Of a stretch of DNA of 5,141 nucleotides, positions 1-5,030 are shown piece by piece; positions within the stretch are counted from its first letter, which is position 1; every line of letters starts with the position of its first letter. Source of the stretch: Pseudomonadota bacterium (GTDB lineage Bacteria; Pseudomonadota; Gammaproteobacteria; Xanthomonadales; Xanthomonadaceae); the NCBI GenBank assembly GCA_023439425.1, contig JAEXNZ010000472.1, positions 1 to 5,141 of the forward strand. The letters run 5' to 3'. Below the pieces are notes generated by a model. It did not search any database and was not told where the DNA came from. It saw nothing but the letters and a program-made list of their open reading frames with translations. A program made the position numbers and the translations under genes.

Positions 1-29
1 AAGAAGGCCCGGCATTGCCGGGCCTTCTT
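1..29 (-). terminator. Hairpin terminator downstream of mltD
   Basis: This is a perfect inverted repeat: a 13-base stem (AAGAAGGCCCGGC and its complement) around a 3-base loop (ATT on the plus strand, AAT on the minus). It starts 18 bases past the mltD stop in the direction of mltD transcription, so it most simply ends the gloB-mltD transcript. The outer stem supplies TTCTT on the exit side. Any longer U tract lies outside the window. Because the stem is symmetric it could also serve a convergent gene to the left, which cannot be seen here. Confidence 0.8.
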
Positions 30-47
30 CATTTCTGTCTTCTGCTT

Positions 48-1253
48 TCAATCCTCGACGCGCAACACCGCACCCGGCTTCAACACGCTGCTGCCGGTGA
101 GATTGTTCAACGACAACAGCGCCTTCAGCGGCATCCCATAGCGCTTGGCAATGGTCCACGCCGACTCGCCATTGCGCACCGTGTGCCGGCGCGCGCGCGG
201 ACGATCGGCCGCACTGGCCACCGCGCGCTTGGCGGCTGGCGTGTTCGGCCGGGCACTGGCGATGTCGGTCGCCTGCACGTCCAGCTGCGCCACCGCCACC
301 GTGGTGTCCACCGGCGCATGCGTGGCCGGGGCCAGCACCGTCGCCGCGCCGCTTGGACGGCCCTTGCCATTGGCCAGCGCCGGGTTCAGGCGGGCGATAC
401 GTGCCGGGTCCAGCTGCCGCTGCGCAGCCCATTGCTGCACGCTGGTACCGGCTGGCAGGGTGTGCCCCTTCAGCACCGGCACGGTACGGTCCAGCGAGGC
501 CATCACCGCCGGCGTGGTCTCTGCGTTTTCCAGCACGCAGGCCAGTGCGTGCAGCTTTTCCACATAGGCGTAGGTGATCGGCGACAGCCCCGGCAGTTCG
601 GCCGGGCGTGCGTTCTGTGCGTTCATGCCGGCCTTGCGCAGCGACTGCAGCACCCGGTATTCGCCGGCGTTGTAGGCCATGGTGGCCAGGCGCCAGTCGC
701 CGGCAAACATGCCGTGCAGGGTTTTCAGATAGCGCACCGCCGCCTGGGTCGAATCCACGGCCGACAGACGGCCGTCATAGCCGTTGCTCACCTGCACGCG
801 ATGGTTCTTGGCGGTGGTGGCGATGAACTGCCACAGCCCGGCCGGCCCCGCGCCATTGCGCGCGTTCGGCCGATAGCCGCTCTCCACGAACGGAATGAGT
901 GCGAATTCGGTGGGCAGATCAGCGGCACGCAGTTCTTCCACCACGTAGCCGAACAGCACCAGCGCATCATCATTCTGGTTGGCCAGGCGCGATGGCGCGT
1001 GCGCGAACTGCTTTTGCCAGCGCGGGCTGGTGGCTTCGGCATCGCAGGTCGGCTCGGCCAGGCCCGCACGGAAGCTGGCGAAGATGTCCTGCCCGTTGCG
1101 CACTGACGGTGGGGGCAGGGCGGCCGCATCAAGCGGCAGCTGGGTGATCCCGGCGACGTTCTGGGCAAGACCGGTGTTCAACGACTGGGCACCCGCGCTG
1201 CCGGCCATGGCCATGGCCAGTCCCAGCGCGAGCGGCAGCAATCGCCGGCTCAT
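48..1253 (-). CDS. mltD: Membrane-bound-type lytic murein transglycosylase D (MltD family), LysM-containing
   Basis: This 401-residue enzyme cleaves the MurNAc-GlcNAc bond of peptidoglycan in the periplasm, leaving 1,6-anhydroMurNAc ends. Residues 1-22 form a signal peptide (MSRR, a hydrophobic run, then AGA before Q23). The SLT (lysozyme-like) domain spans about 95-215. It has the catalytic Glu E124 in PFVESGYRP, GPAGLWQF at 136-143, and AYNAGEYRV at 193-201, all characteristic of family 1D. A divergent LysM-like repeat lies at about 258-310 and a clear LysM at about 355-400 (HTVRNGESAWTIAKRYG), joined by an Ala/Pro/Arg-rich linker. E. coli MltD has the same order with two LysMs but is a lipoprotein. 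Here no lipobox Cys follows the signal peptide, so a soluble periplasmic form is predicted. The start ATG overlaps the gloB stop (ATGA), which suggests translational coupling. Confidence 0.95.
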   Translation of the reverse strand: MSRRLLPLALGLAMAMAGSAGAQSLNTGLAQNVAGITQLPLDAAALPPPSVRNGQDIFASFRAGLAEPTCDAEATSPRWQKQFAHAPSRLANQNDDALVLFGYVVEELRAADLPTEFALIPFVESGYRPNARNGAGPAGLWQFIATTAKNHRVQVSNGYDGRLSAVDSTQAAVRYLKTLHGMFAGDWRLATMAYNAGEYRVLQSLRKAGMNAQNARPAELPGLSPITYAYVEKLHALACVLENAETTPAVMASLDRTVPVLKGHTLPAGTSVQQWAAQRQLDPARIARLNPALANGKGRPSGAATVLAPATHAPVDTTVAVAQLDVQATDIASARPNTPAAKRAVASAADRPRARRHTVRNGESAWTIAKRYGMPLKALLSLNNLTGSSVLKPGAVLRVED

Positions 1254-2017
1254 GTTCGGAATCCGTCTTTCCAGCCACGCAGGCCGGCCAGCACATCCAC
1301 TTCAGCGGTCAGTTCACGGCCCAGATGGGCGCTGACCGCGGCCTGGATGGCCGGAGTATGGGTTCGCAGGAATGGATTGCATTCCAGCTCGCTGGCCAGG
1401 GCAACCGGCAGCGTGGGGCGTTCATCGCGGCGCATGGCCAGTGCCTCCTCATGGCGTCGCGCAAGCGCGGCGTTGGCGGGGTCGACATGCCGCGCGAAGA
1501 CGGCATTTGACACGGTGTACTCGTGCCCGCAGCACACCAGCAGGTGCGCGGGCAGGGACGCCAGCCGCTGCAATGAAGCCAGTAGCTGGGGCGGCGTACC
1601 TTCGAACATCCGGCCACAGCCCAGGCTGAACAACGCATCGCCACTGAAAAGATGTTCAGCCGTGTGAAAAGCGATATGCGTTCGGGTGTGTCCGGGCACG
1701 GATACTACGTCGATCCCGAGCCCCAATGCCTGAACGTGTTCACCATCGCCGACCCGGCGGGTGGCCTGCGGAATGCGCGGATCGTCAGGTGCCAGTACCG
1801 CCAGGCCGGGGTTCTGCGCCTGCAGTTCGGCCACGCCGTCGATGTGATCGTTGTGATGGTGGGTCAGCAGCACGGTATGCGGACGCCAGCCCTGCTGCGC
1901 TGCCGCAGCCAATACGGGCGCGGCCTGACCGGGGTCGACCACGATGGCATTACCGTCTTCGGCGACCAGCGCCCAGATGTAGTTGTCCGCGAATGCGGGT
2001 AGGGCAATCAGTCGCAT
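1250..2017 (-). CDS. gloB: Hydroxyacylglutathione hydrolase (glyoxalase II)
   Basis: This is a 255-residue cytosolic metallo-beta-lactamase-fold enzyme. It hydrolyses S-D-lactoylglutathione to D-lactate and glutathione, the second step of methylglyoxal detoxification after GloA. The dinuclear metal site is complete: H53, H55, D57 and H58 in THHHNDH, H110 in VPGHTRTH, D127 in FSGDALF, and H165 in CCGHEYT. The C-terminal substrate-binding part (about 170-255) includes GHEYTVSNAVFA and NPFLRT, typical of the family. The ATG at 2015-2017 is chosen because it gives MRLIALPAFADNYIW, the family N-terminus, and places the metal ligands at the positions known for the E. coli enzyme (about 251 residues). 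An in-frame ATG at 2066-2068 would add 17 unrelated residues overlapping the opposite gene. No strong Shine-Dalgarno sequence is visible. It is the first gene of a gloB-mltD pair. Confidence 0.97.
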   Translation of the reverse strand: MRLIALPAFADNYIWALVAEDGNAIVVDPGQAAPVLAAAAQQGWRPHTVLLTHHHNDHIDGVAELQAQNPGLAVLAPDDPRIPQATRRVGDGEHVQALGLGIDVVSVPGHTRTHIAFHTAEHLFSGDALFSLGCGRMFEGTPPQLLASLQRLASLPAHLLVCCGHEYTVSNAVFARHVDPANAALARRHEEALAMRRDERPTLPVALASELECNPFLRTHTPAIQAAVSAHLGRELTAEVDVLAGLRGWKDGFRT

Positions 2018-2022
2018 AGAAT
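2017..2022 (+). promoter_or_regulatory. Possible -10 box for a leaderless yafS-rnhA-dnaQ transcript
   Basis: TAGAAT matches the TATAAT consensus at five of six positions and ends 6 bases before the ATG at 2029. Transcription starting 7 bases downstream of the box would begin on or beside that ATG, which also lacks a Shine-Dalgarno sequence. I see no convincing -35 hexamer 16-18 bases upstream, so the call is weak. The only space between the divergent start codons is 2018-2028. Promoters for either gene must therefore lie largely inside the other's 5' coding region. Confidence 0.3.
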
Positions 2023-2028
2023 TGGACC

Positions 2029-2673
2029 ATGCCCGCCGTGTCGCGCTCCCGTCAAGCTTCAGTCGCATCCTGGTTTGATACTGAACCGGCGCTGTCGTTG
2101 CGCGAACTGGAGCGCCAGCGGCTGGCGCTGGTGCTGGCCACCCGGCCGGTTACGCCGTGGCTGTGGATCGCGCCGACACCCGCGTGGACCCAGGAGCCGC
2201 TGCTGCCTGGACGCGGCCTCACCCTGCACCGGCAGCCGCCGGGTTACAGCGGTGATGCGCGCTGCGCGCTGCCGCTGCCGTTGCCCAGTGAGAGCGTCAA
2301 CGCCATCGTGCTGCAGCATGTGACTGCCCGCGATGCCGAGGCGCTGATCGCCGAGTGCGAGCGGGTGCTGATGCCCGGCGGCCGGCTGTGGCTGTCCACG
2401 CTCAATCCGTTCAGCCCGTTCCGCCGCCAGTGGCGTCGGCATGGGCTGGTCGTGCGCACCCCGCAGCGCCTGCGCCACAGCCTGGAGCAGGCGGGGCTGA
2501 GCTGTCAGGAACTGACCTGGCTGGGCCCGATGTGGCGTGACCGCTCGCCCGACCGCAGCAGTCTGGCTCCGTTGCGCGCGGCCTGCCTGTTCACTGCGGA
2601 AAAACGAACCCTGGCCCTGCCGGGCCCCACGCCACTGCCGGTGCGCCGTTGGCACGGCACGGTGGCGACCTGA
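2029..2673 (+). CDS. YafS-like class I SAM methyltransferase-fold protein
   Basis: This 214-residue protein resembles E. coli YafS, which occupies the same position between gloB and rnhA. The recognisable part is the Methyltransf_11-like second half of the fold. LPLPLPSESVNAIVLQHV (81-98) fits motif II and the following strand. DAEALIAECERVLMPGG (102-118) followed by RLWLSTLNPFSP (119-130) fits the post-motif helix and strand. The N-terminus has SWFDT (14-18), as in this subfamily. The expected glycine-rich SAM motif I is replaced by PWLWIAPTPAW (43-53), so SAM binding is uncertain. The substrate is unknown. ATG at 2029 is the start used here; a GTG at 2038 is an in-frame alternative, and neither has a good ribosome binding site. 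The gene ends 11 bases before rnhA. I am sure of the coding region and family, but not of enzymatic activity. Confidence 0.85.
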   Translation: MPAVSRSRQASVASWFDTEPALSLRELERQRLALVLATRPVTPWLWIAPTPAWTQEPLLPGRGLTLHRQPPGYSGDARCALPLPLPSESVNAIVLQHVTARDAEALIAECERVLMPGGRLWLSTLNPFSPFRRQWRRHGLVVRTPQRLRHSLEQAGLSCQELTWLGPMWRDRSPDRSSLAPLRAACLFTAEKRTLALPGPTPLPVRRWHGTVAT

Positions 2674-2684
2674 TCTGGAATTGA

Positions 2685-3137
2685 ATGAAAACCATTGAAA
2701 TACACACCGACGGTTCCTGCCTGGGCAACCCCGGCCCGGGTGGCTGGGCCGCGCTGCTGCGCTACAACGCGCACGAGCGCGAGCTCACCGGCGGCGAAGC
2801 GCACACCACCAACAACCGCATGGAGCTGATGGCCGCCATTTCCGGCCTGGAAGCGCTGACCGAGCCCTGCAACATCGTGCTGTACACCGACTCGCAATAC
2901 GTCCGTCAGGGCCTGACCCAGTGGATGCCCGGCTGGATCCGCAAGAACTGGAAGACCGCCGGCGGCGACCCGGTCAAGAACCGGGAACTGTGGGAGCGGC
3001 TGCATGCCGCCACCCTGCGCCACACCATCGACTGGCGCTGGGTGAAGGGCCACAACGGTGACCCCGACAACGAACGCGTGGACCAGCTGGCGCGTGATGC
3101 CGCGATCCGGATCCGCAACGGCGCGGCGGTAAACTAA
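2685..3137 (+). CDS. rnhA: Ribonuclease HI
   Basis: This 150-residue cytosolic endonuclease cuts the RNA strand of RNA:DNA hybrids. It removes R-loops and helps clear primers. The full Mg-dependent active site is present: D9 (IHTDGSCLGNPGPGG), E47 (NNRMELMA), D69 (YTDSQYV) and D133 (NERVDQLA), with the catalytic-loop H123 in VKGHNGDPDNE. Each is one residue below the E. coli number, and the length is close to the 155 of E. coli. The basic handle is also kept (about 80-100, MPGWIRKNWKTAGGDPVKN), so it is a standard type 1 enzyme. The start gives the family N-terminus MKTIEIHTDGSC. A weak GGA lies 5 bases upstream. It is spaced 11 bases after the YafS-like gene and 4 bases before dnaQ, which indicates one transcript. 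Confidence 0.98.
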   Translation: MKTIEIHTDGSCLGNPGPGGWAALLRYNAHERELTGGEAHTTNNRMELMAAISGLEALTEPCNIVLYTDSQYVRQGLTQWMPGWIRKNWKTAGGDPVKNRELWERLHAATLRHTIDWRWVKGHNGDPDNERVDQLARDAAIRIRNGAAVN

Positions 3138-3141
3138 GCGC

Positions 3142-3867
3142 ATGCGTCAGATCATCCTCGACACCGAAACCACCGGCCTGGAATGGCGCAAAGGCAACCG
3201 CATCGTCGAAATCGGCTGTGTGGAACTGCTCGAGCGTCGCCCCAGTGGCAACAACTACCACCAGTACATCAAGCCGGACTGCGAGTTCGAACAGGGCGCG
3301 CAGGAAGTCACCGGCCTGACCCTGGACTTCCTGGCCGACAAGCCGGACTTCGCGCAGATCGCCGACGAGTTCCTCGCCTACATCGACGGGGCCGAGCTGA
3401 TCATCCACAACGCCGCGTTCGATCTCGGCTTCCTGGATTACGAGCTGTCCCGGCTGGGTGACCACTACGGCACCATCGCCGACCGCTGCACGGTCATCGA
3501 TACGCTGAAGATGGCGCGCGAGCGCTATCCCGGCCAACGCAACTCACTGGATGCCCTGTGCAAACGACTGGGCGTGGACAACGCGCATCGCCAGCTGCAC
3601 GGCGGTCTGCTGGATGCCCAGATCCTGGGCGACGTCTATATCGCCCTGACTTCCGGGCAGGAAGAGATCGGCTTCGGCAGCGCGGATGATGTGGTCAGTG
3701 GCGGTGTGCAGGCGATGGCCATTGACACCTCGCGCCTGCTGCCGCGCCCGCGCGTGGTTGCCACCGCGTCCGAACAGGAGGCGCACGAGGCGCGCTTGAC
3801 CAAGCTGCGCAAGAAGGCCGGCCACGCGATCTGGGACGGCCCGAAGGCCGAAGAATCGGCGGCCTGA
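3142..3867 (+). CDS. dnaQ: DNA polymerase III epsilon subunit, 3'-5' proofreading exonuclease
   Basis: This 241-residue proofreading subunit forms the polymerase III core with alpha (and theta where present). The N-terminal DEDDh exonuclease domain (about 1-172) has Exo I D7 and E9 in LDTETTGLEW, Exo II D94 in HNAAFDLGFLDYE, and Exo III H153 and D158 in HGGLLDAQILGDVY. The segment after the exonuclease, QEEIGF (173-178), fits the Qxx(L/M/I)xF beta-clamp-binding pattern and aligns with QTSMAF in E. coli. A flexible linker (about 179-214) leads to a short tail, ARLTKLRKKAGHAIWDG (217-233), matching the region that binds the alpha PHP domain. The start codon lies 4 bases after the rnhA stop, and MRQIILDTETTG is the family N-terminus. 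Length is typical (E. coli 243). It is the last gene of the three-gene set, followed by a GTAG palindrome. Confidence 0.97.
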   Translation: MRQIILDTETTGLEWRKGNRIVEIGCVELLERRPSGNNYHQYIKPDCEFEQGAQEVTGLTLDFLADKPDFAQIADEFLAYIDGAELIIHNAAFDLGFLDYELSRLGDHYGTIADRCTVIDTLKMARERYPGQRNSLDALCKRLGVDNAHRQLHGGLLDAQILGDVYIALTSGQEEIGFGSADDVVSGGVQAMAIDTSRLLPRPRVVATASEQEAHEARLTKLRKKAGHAIWDGPKAEESAA

Positions 3868-3870
3868 CGC

Positions 3871-3896
3871 GATCACGACCAACGGTCGTGATCTAC
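3871..3896 (-). repeat. GTAG-type extragenic palindrome (SMAG/REP monomer)
   Basis: GATCACGACC and GGTCGTGATC form a perfect 10-base stem around AAC. On the minus strand the stem is headed by GTAG (complement CTAC at 3893-3896), the hallmark of the SMAG family described in Stenotrophomonas maltophilia. It fills most of the 34-base gap between the convergent dnaQ and phosphatase genes. There is no U tract on either side, so it is more likely a 3'-end stabilising or processing hairpin, or a factor-assisted terminator, than a classic intrinsic terminator. Family assignment rests on the GTAG head and the similar pair at 4916-4983. Confidence 0.7.
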
Positions 3897-3901
3897 CACC
3901 A

Positions 3902-4606
3902 TCAATGGCAACGCACCAATATCACGGTGATGTTGTCCGACCCGCCGCCATCCAGTGCCGCCGCCACCAGCGTATCCACGCATTCCTGCGCGCTGACATC
4001 GTCATAGGCAAGGGTGCTGGCAATGCCGTGGTCTTCTACTTCCTCGGTCAGCCCGTCGCTGCACAGCAGCAACTGCATGCCCGGGCGCAGTTCGCCGGTG
4101 GTGGTGGCCACATTCAGGTGCGCCGGATCGGTCACCCCCAGCGCCTGGGTCACCACGTTGCGACTGGGATGGGCGCGGGCCTGCTCGGCGGTCAGGTTGC
4201 CCTGGGCCACCATTTCCTGGACCACGCTGTGGTCCTGGCTCAGCTGCGCCAGTTGCCCGTCGCGCCACAGGTAGGCCCGGCTGTCACCCACCCAGGCCAC
4301 CTCGTAGCGGTTGCCCAGCACCCGCGCGGCCACCACCGTGGTGCCCATTGGCAGGGTGTCGTTGCGCCGGCGTGAGGTGCGGATGATTTCTTCGTCGGCA
4401 ATGCGGATTGCCTGCGCCAGCGAGGCTCCCTGGCGGATCTCGCGGACGATGGTTTCCCGCGCCAGCGCGCTGGCGATCTCGCCACAGGCGTGGCCGCCCA
4501 TGCCGTCGGCCACCAGCCACAGGGCCAGTTCGCCATCACCGTAATAGGTGTCCTCATTGAGTTGACGGCGCAGGCCAGGGTGGGTCACGTGTCCGAATTC
4601 GATCAT
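3902..4606 (-). CDS. PP2C-family (PPM) Ser/Thr protein phosphatase
   Basis: This 234-residue soluble phosphatase is of the PrpC/Stp1/PppA type and dephosphorylates phospho-Ser/Thr proteins using two metal ions. Motifs appear in family order: R14 and N17-E18-D19 (RRQLNEDTYY), D34-G35 in VADGMGGHA, GTTVVAA (88-94), VGDSRAYL (106-113), SQDHS (123-127), D184 in CSDGLTE, and D224-N225 in GGSDNITVIL. All metal ligands are present. There is no signal peptide, membrane segment or extra domain. Length is that of a minimal bacterial PP2C catalytic domain. No Ser/Thr kinase or FHA protein lies in the window, so its partner is unknown. In Proteobacteria such enzymes may oppose a PknB-like kinase or regulate type VI secretion, but nothing here decides that. 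The start gives MIEFGHVTHPGLRRQLNED, normal for the family; no strong ribosome binding site is seen. It converges with dnaQ. Confidence 0.95.
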   Translation of the reverse strand: MIEFGHVTHPGLRRQLNEDTYYGDGELALWLVADGMGGHACGEIASALARETIVREIRQGASLAQAIRIADEEIIRTSRRRNDTLPMGTTVVAARVLGNRYEVAWVGDSRAYLWRDGQLAQLSQDHSVVQEMVAQGNLTAEQARAHPSRNVVTQALGVTDPAHLNVATTTGELRPGMQLLLCSDGLTEEVEDHGIASTLAYDDVSAQECVDTLVAAALDGGGSDNITVILVRCH

Positions 4607-4648
4607 GGTCGGTGGGCTTGCTGCGAAGGTATTGCGGGGAATAACGGC

Positions 4649-4677
4649 ATGATCGCGGCCCTGCGGACATCCGGCAA
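4649..4677 (-). promoter_or_regulatory. Putative promoter of the PP2C phosphatase gene
   Basis: On the minus strand, TTGCCG (4672-4677) is followed by a 17-base spacer and GATCAT (4649-4654). Each hexamer matches the sigma-70 consensus at four of six positions. The predicted start near 4642 would give a leader of about 36 bases. The -35 hexamer sits in the 9-base word CGCTTGCCG that also contains the tRNA -35 box. This is a pattern match only. Confidence 0.4.
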
Positions 4678-4710
4678 GCGATCGGGTCAGACGAAATTCA
4701 CCTGAAGGCG

Positions 4711-4726
4711 CGGCAAGCGCTTGCCG
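4711..4726. promoter_or_regulatory. 16-base perfect palindrome overlapping the tRNA -35 box
   Basis: CGGCAAGCGCTTGCCG is its own reverse complement. Its right half contains the -35 hexamer TTGCCG of the tRNA-Ser promoter. The half-site recurs at 4672-4680 in the -35 region of the opposite phosphatase promoter. It could be an operator for a dimeric regulator acting on both genes, or simply two -35 boxes placed back to back. No known operator is recognised. Confidence 0.4.
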
Positions 4727-4749
4727 TCAGCGCCCGCTGCCCGTATTAT
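4721..4749 (+). promoter_or_regulatory. Sigma-70 promoter of tRNA-Ser(CGA)
   Basis: TTGCCG (4721-4726, four of six consensus positions) and TATTAT (4744-4749, five of six) are separated by exactly 17 bases. The next bases are GC-rich (TCGCGTCC), a discriminator of the kind found in stable-RNA promoters under stringent control. Transcription should start near 4756, about 20 bases before the mature tRNA 5' end. Confidence 0.7.
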
Positions 4750-4753
4750 TCGC

Positions 4754-4771
4754 GTCCCGGTTCGCCGGGAC
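4754..4771 (+). other. Hairpin in the 5' leader of the tRNA-Ser precursor
   Basis: GTCCCGG and CCGGGAC form a perfect 7-base, GC-rich stem closed by a TTCG tetraloop. It lies between the predicted transcription start and the mature tRNA 5' end at 4777, with 5 bases left before the RNase P cleavage site. Such a structure could act in leader folding or maturation. A chance palindrome in GC-rich DNA is the alternative. Confidence 0.5.
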
Positions 4772-4776
4772 CATCT

Positions 4777-4867
4777 GGAGAGGTGGCAGAGCGGTTGAAT
4801 GTACCTGACTCGAAATCAGGCAGGCGTTTATAGCGCCTCGGGGGTTCGAATCCCCCCCTCTCCGCCA
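4777..4867 (+). tRNA. tRNA-Ser (anticodon CGA)
   Basis: This is a 91-base type II tRNA with encoded CCA. The acceptor stem is GGAGAGG (4777-4783) paired with CCTCTCC (4857-4863), followed by discriminator G at 4864 and CCA at 4865-4867. The anticodon stem CCTGA/TCAGG (4804-4808, 4816-4820) encloses the 7-base loop CTCGAAA, with anticodon CGA at 4811-4813, reading UCG serine codons. The long variable arm AGGCG-TTTATAG-CGCCT (4822-4838) and G73 are serine identity features. The T arm is GGGGG-TTCGAAT-CCCCC. It has its own promoter and terminator and so appears to be a single-gene transcript. Confidence 0.98.
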
Positions 4868-4874
4868 GACACGC

Positions 4875-4903
4875 AAAAAGGCCACCCATTGGGTGGCCTT
4901 TTT
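4875..4903 (+). terminator. Intrinsic terminator of tRNA-Ser
   Basis: AAAAAGGCCACCC, loop ATT, and GGGTGGCCTTTTT form a perfect 13-base stem ending in a T run that continues as TTTTTCTTTT. It begins 8 bases after the CCA end. The A run makes it symmetrical, so it could also work on the opposite strand, though no gene there needs it. Confidence 0.92.
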
Positions 4904-4915
4904 CTTTTCCCGGTC

Positions 4916-4983
4916 GTAGAGCCACGCCCTGCGTGGCTTCGCGGTGCCGATGGGCTGTGCAGCCACGCAGGGCGTGGCTCTAC
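4916..4983. repeat. Inverted pair of GTAG palindromes (SMAG dimer)
   Basis: Two identical 23-base elements face each other at 4916-4938 (plus) and 4961-4983 (minus), 22 bases apart. Each is GTAG followed by an 8-base stem AGCCACGC/GCGTGGCT with a 3-base loop. This head and layout match the SMAG (S. maltophilia GTAG) repeats, which commonly occur as inverted dimers in intergenic DNA and are thought to be moved by RAYT-type transposases. As RNA the whole unit could fold into one 23-base-pair stem or two small hairpins. It lies between the tRNA terminator and the DUF6165-like gene. Confidence 0.85.
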
Positions 4984-4994
4984 GGCTAAACTTC

Positions 4995-5030
4995 ATGCAC
5001 TCCACAAGAAAAACGGCCATTCACTCATGA
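4995..5030 (+). other. Possible 11-codon leader ORF
   Basis: ATG at 4995 opens an 11-residue frame, MHSTRKTAIHS, whose TGA stop at 5028-5030 overlaps the ATG of the next gene at 5027-5029 (ATGA). If translated it could couple ribosomes to that gene, which lacks a clear ribosome binding site of its own. No Shine-Dalgarno sequence precedes it, and it does not look like an attenuator peptide. It may be chance. Confidence 0.2.

Noticed and set aside
1..29. Homology between the mltD terminator and the tRNA terminator as a repeat family
   Set aside because: Both have 13-base stems and an ATT loop on the plus strand, but the stem sequences differ apart from a short GGCC core. This is convergence of strong terminators, not a repeat.
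15..1106. A 363-codon plus-strand open frame
   Set aside because: It is antisense to mltD, rich in Arg/His/Gly/Gln as expected from the complement of GC-rich coding sequence, and shows no recognisable domain.
2018..2068. Upstream in-frame ATG extending gloB by 17 residues
   Set aside because: The extension does not resemble the family, overlaps the opposite gene by 40 bases, and shifts the metal ligands away from their usual numbering.
2505..3143. A 212-codon minus-strand open frame across rnhA
   Set aside because: It is antisense to rnhA and the end of the YafS-like gene, both of which have clear homology; its composition is typical of a shadow frame.
4777..4983. tRNA-Ser 3' end as an integration (att) site, and the palindromes as a CRISPR array
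   Set aside because: There is no integrase and no second copy of the tRNA 3' end in the window. The palindromes are two inverted GTAG units with one 22-base gap, not regularly spaced direct repeats.
4727..5020. A 97-codon minus-strand open frame
   Set aside because: It runs through the complement of tRNA-Ser, its terminator and the GTAG dimer. Frames of this kind antisense to tRNA genes are a known source of false gene calls.
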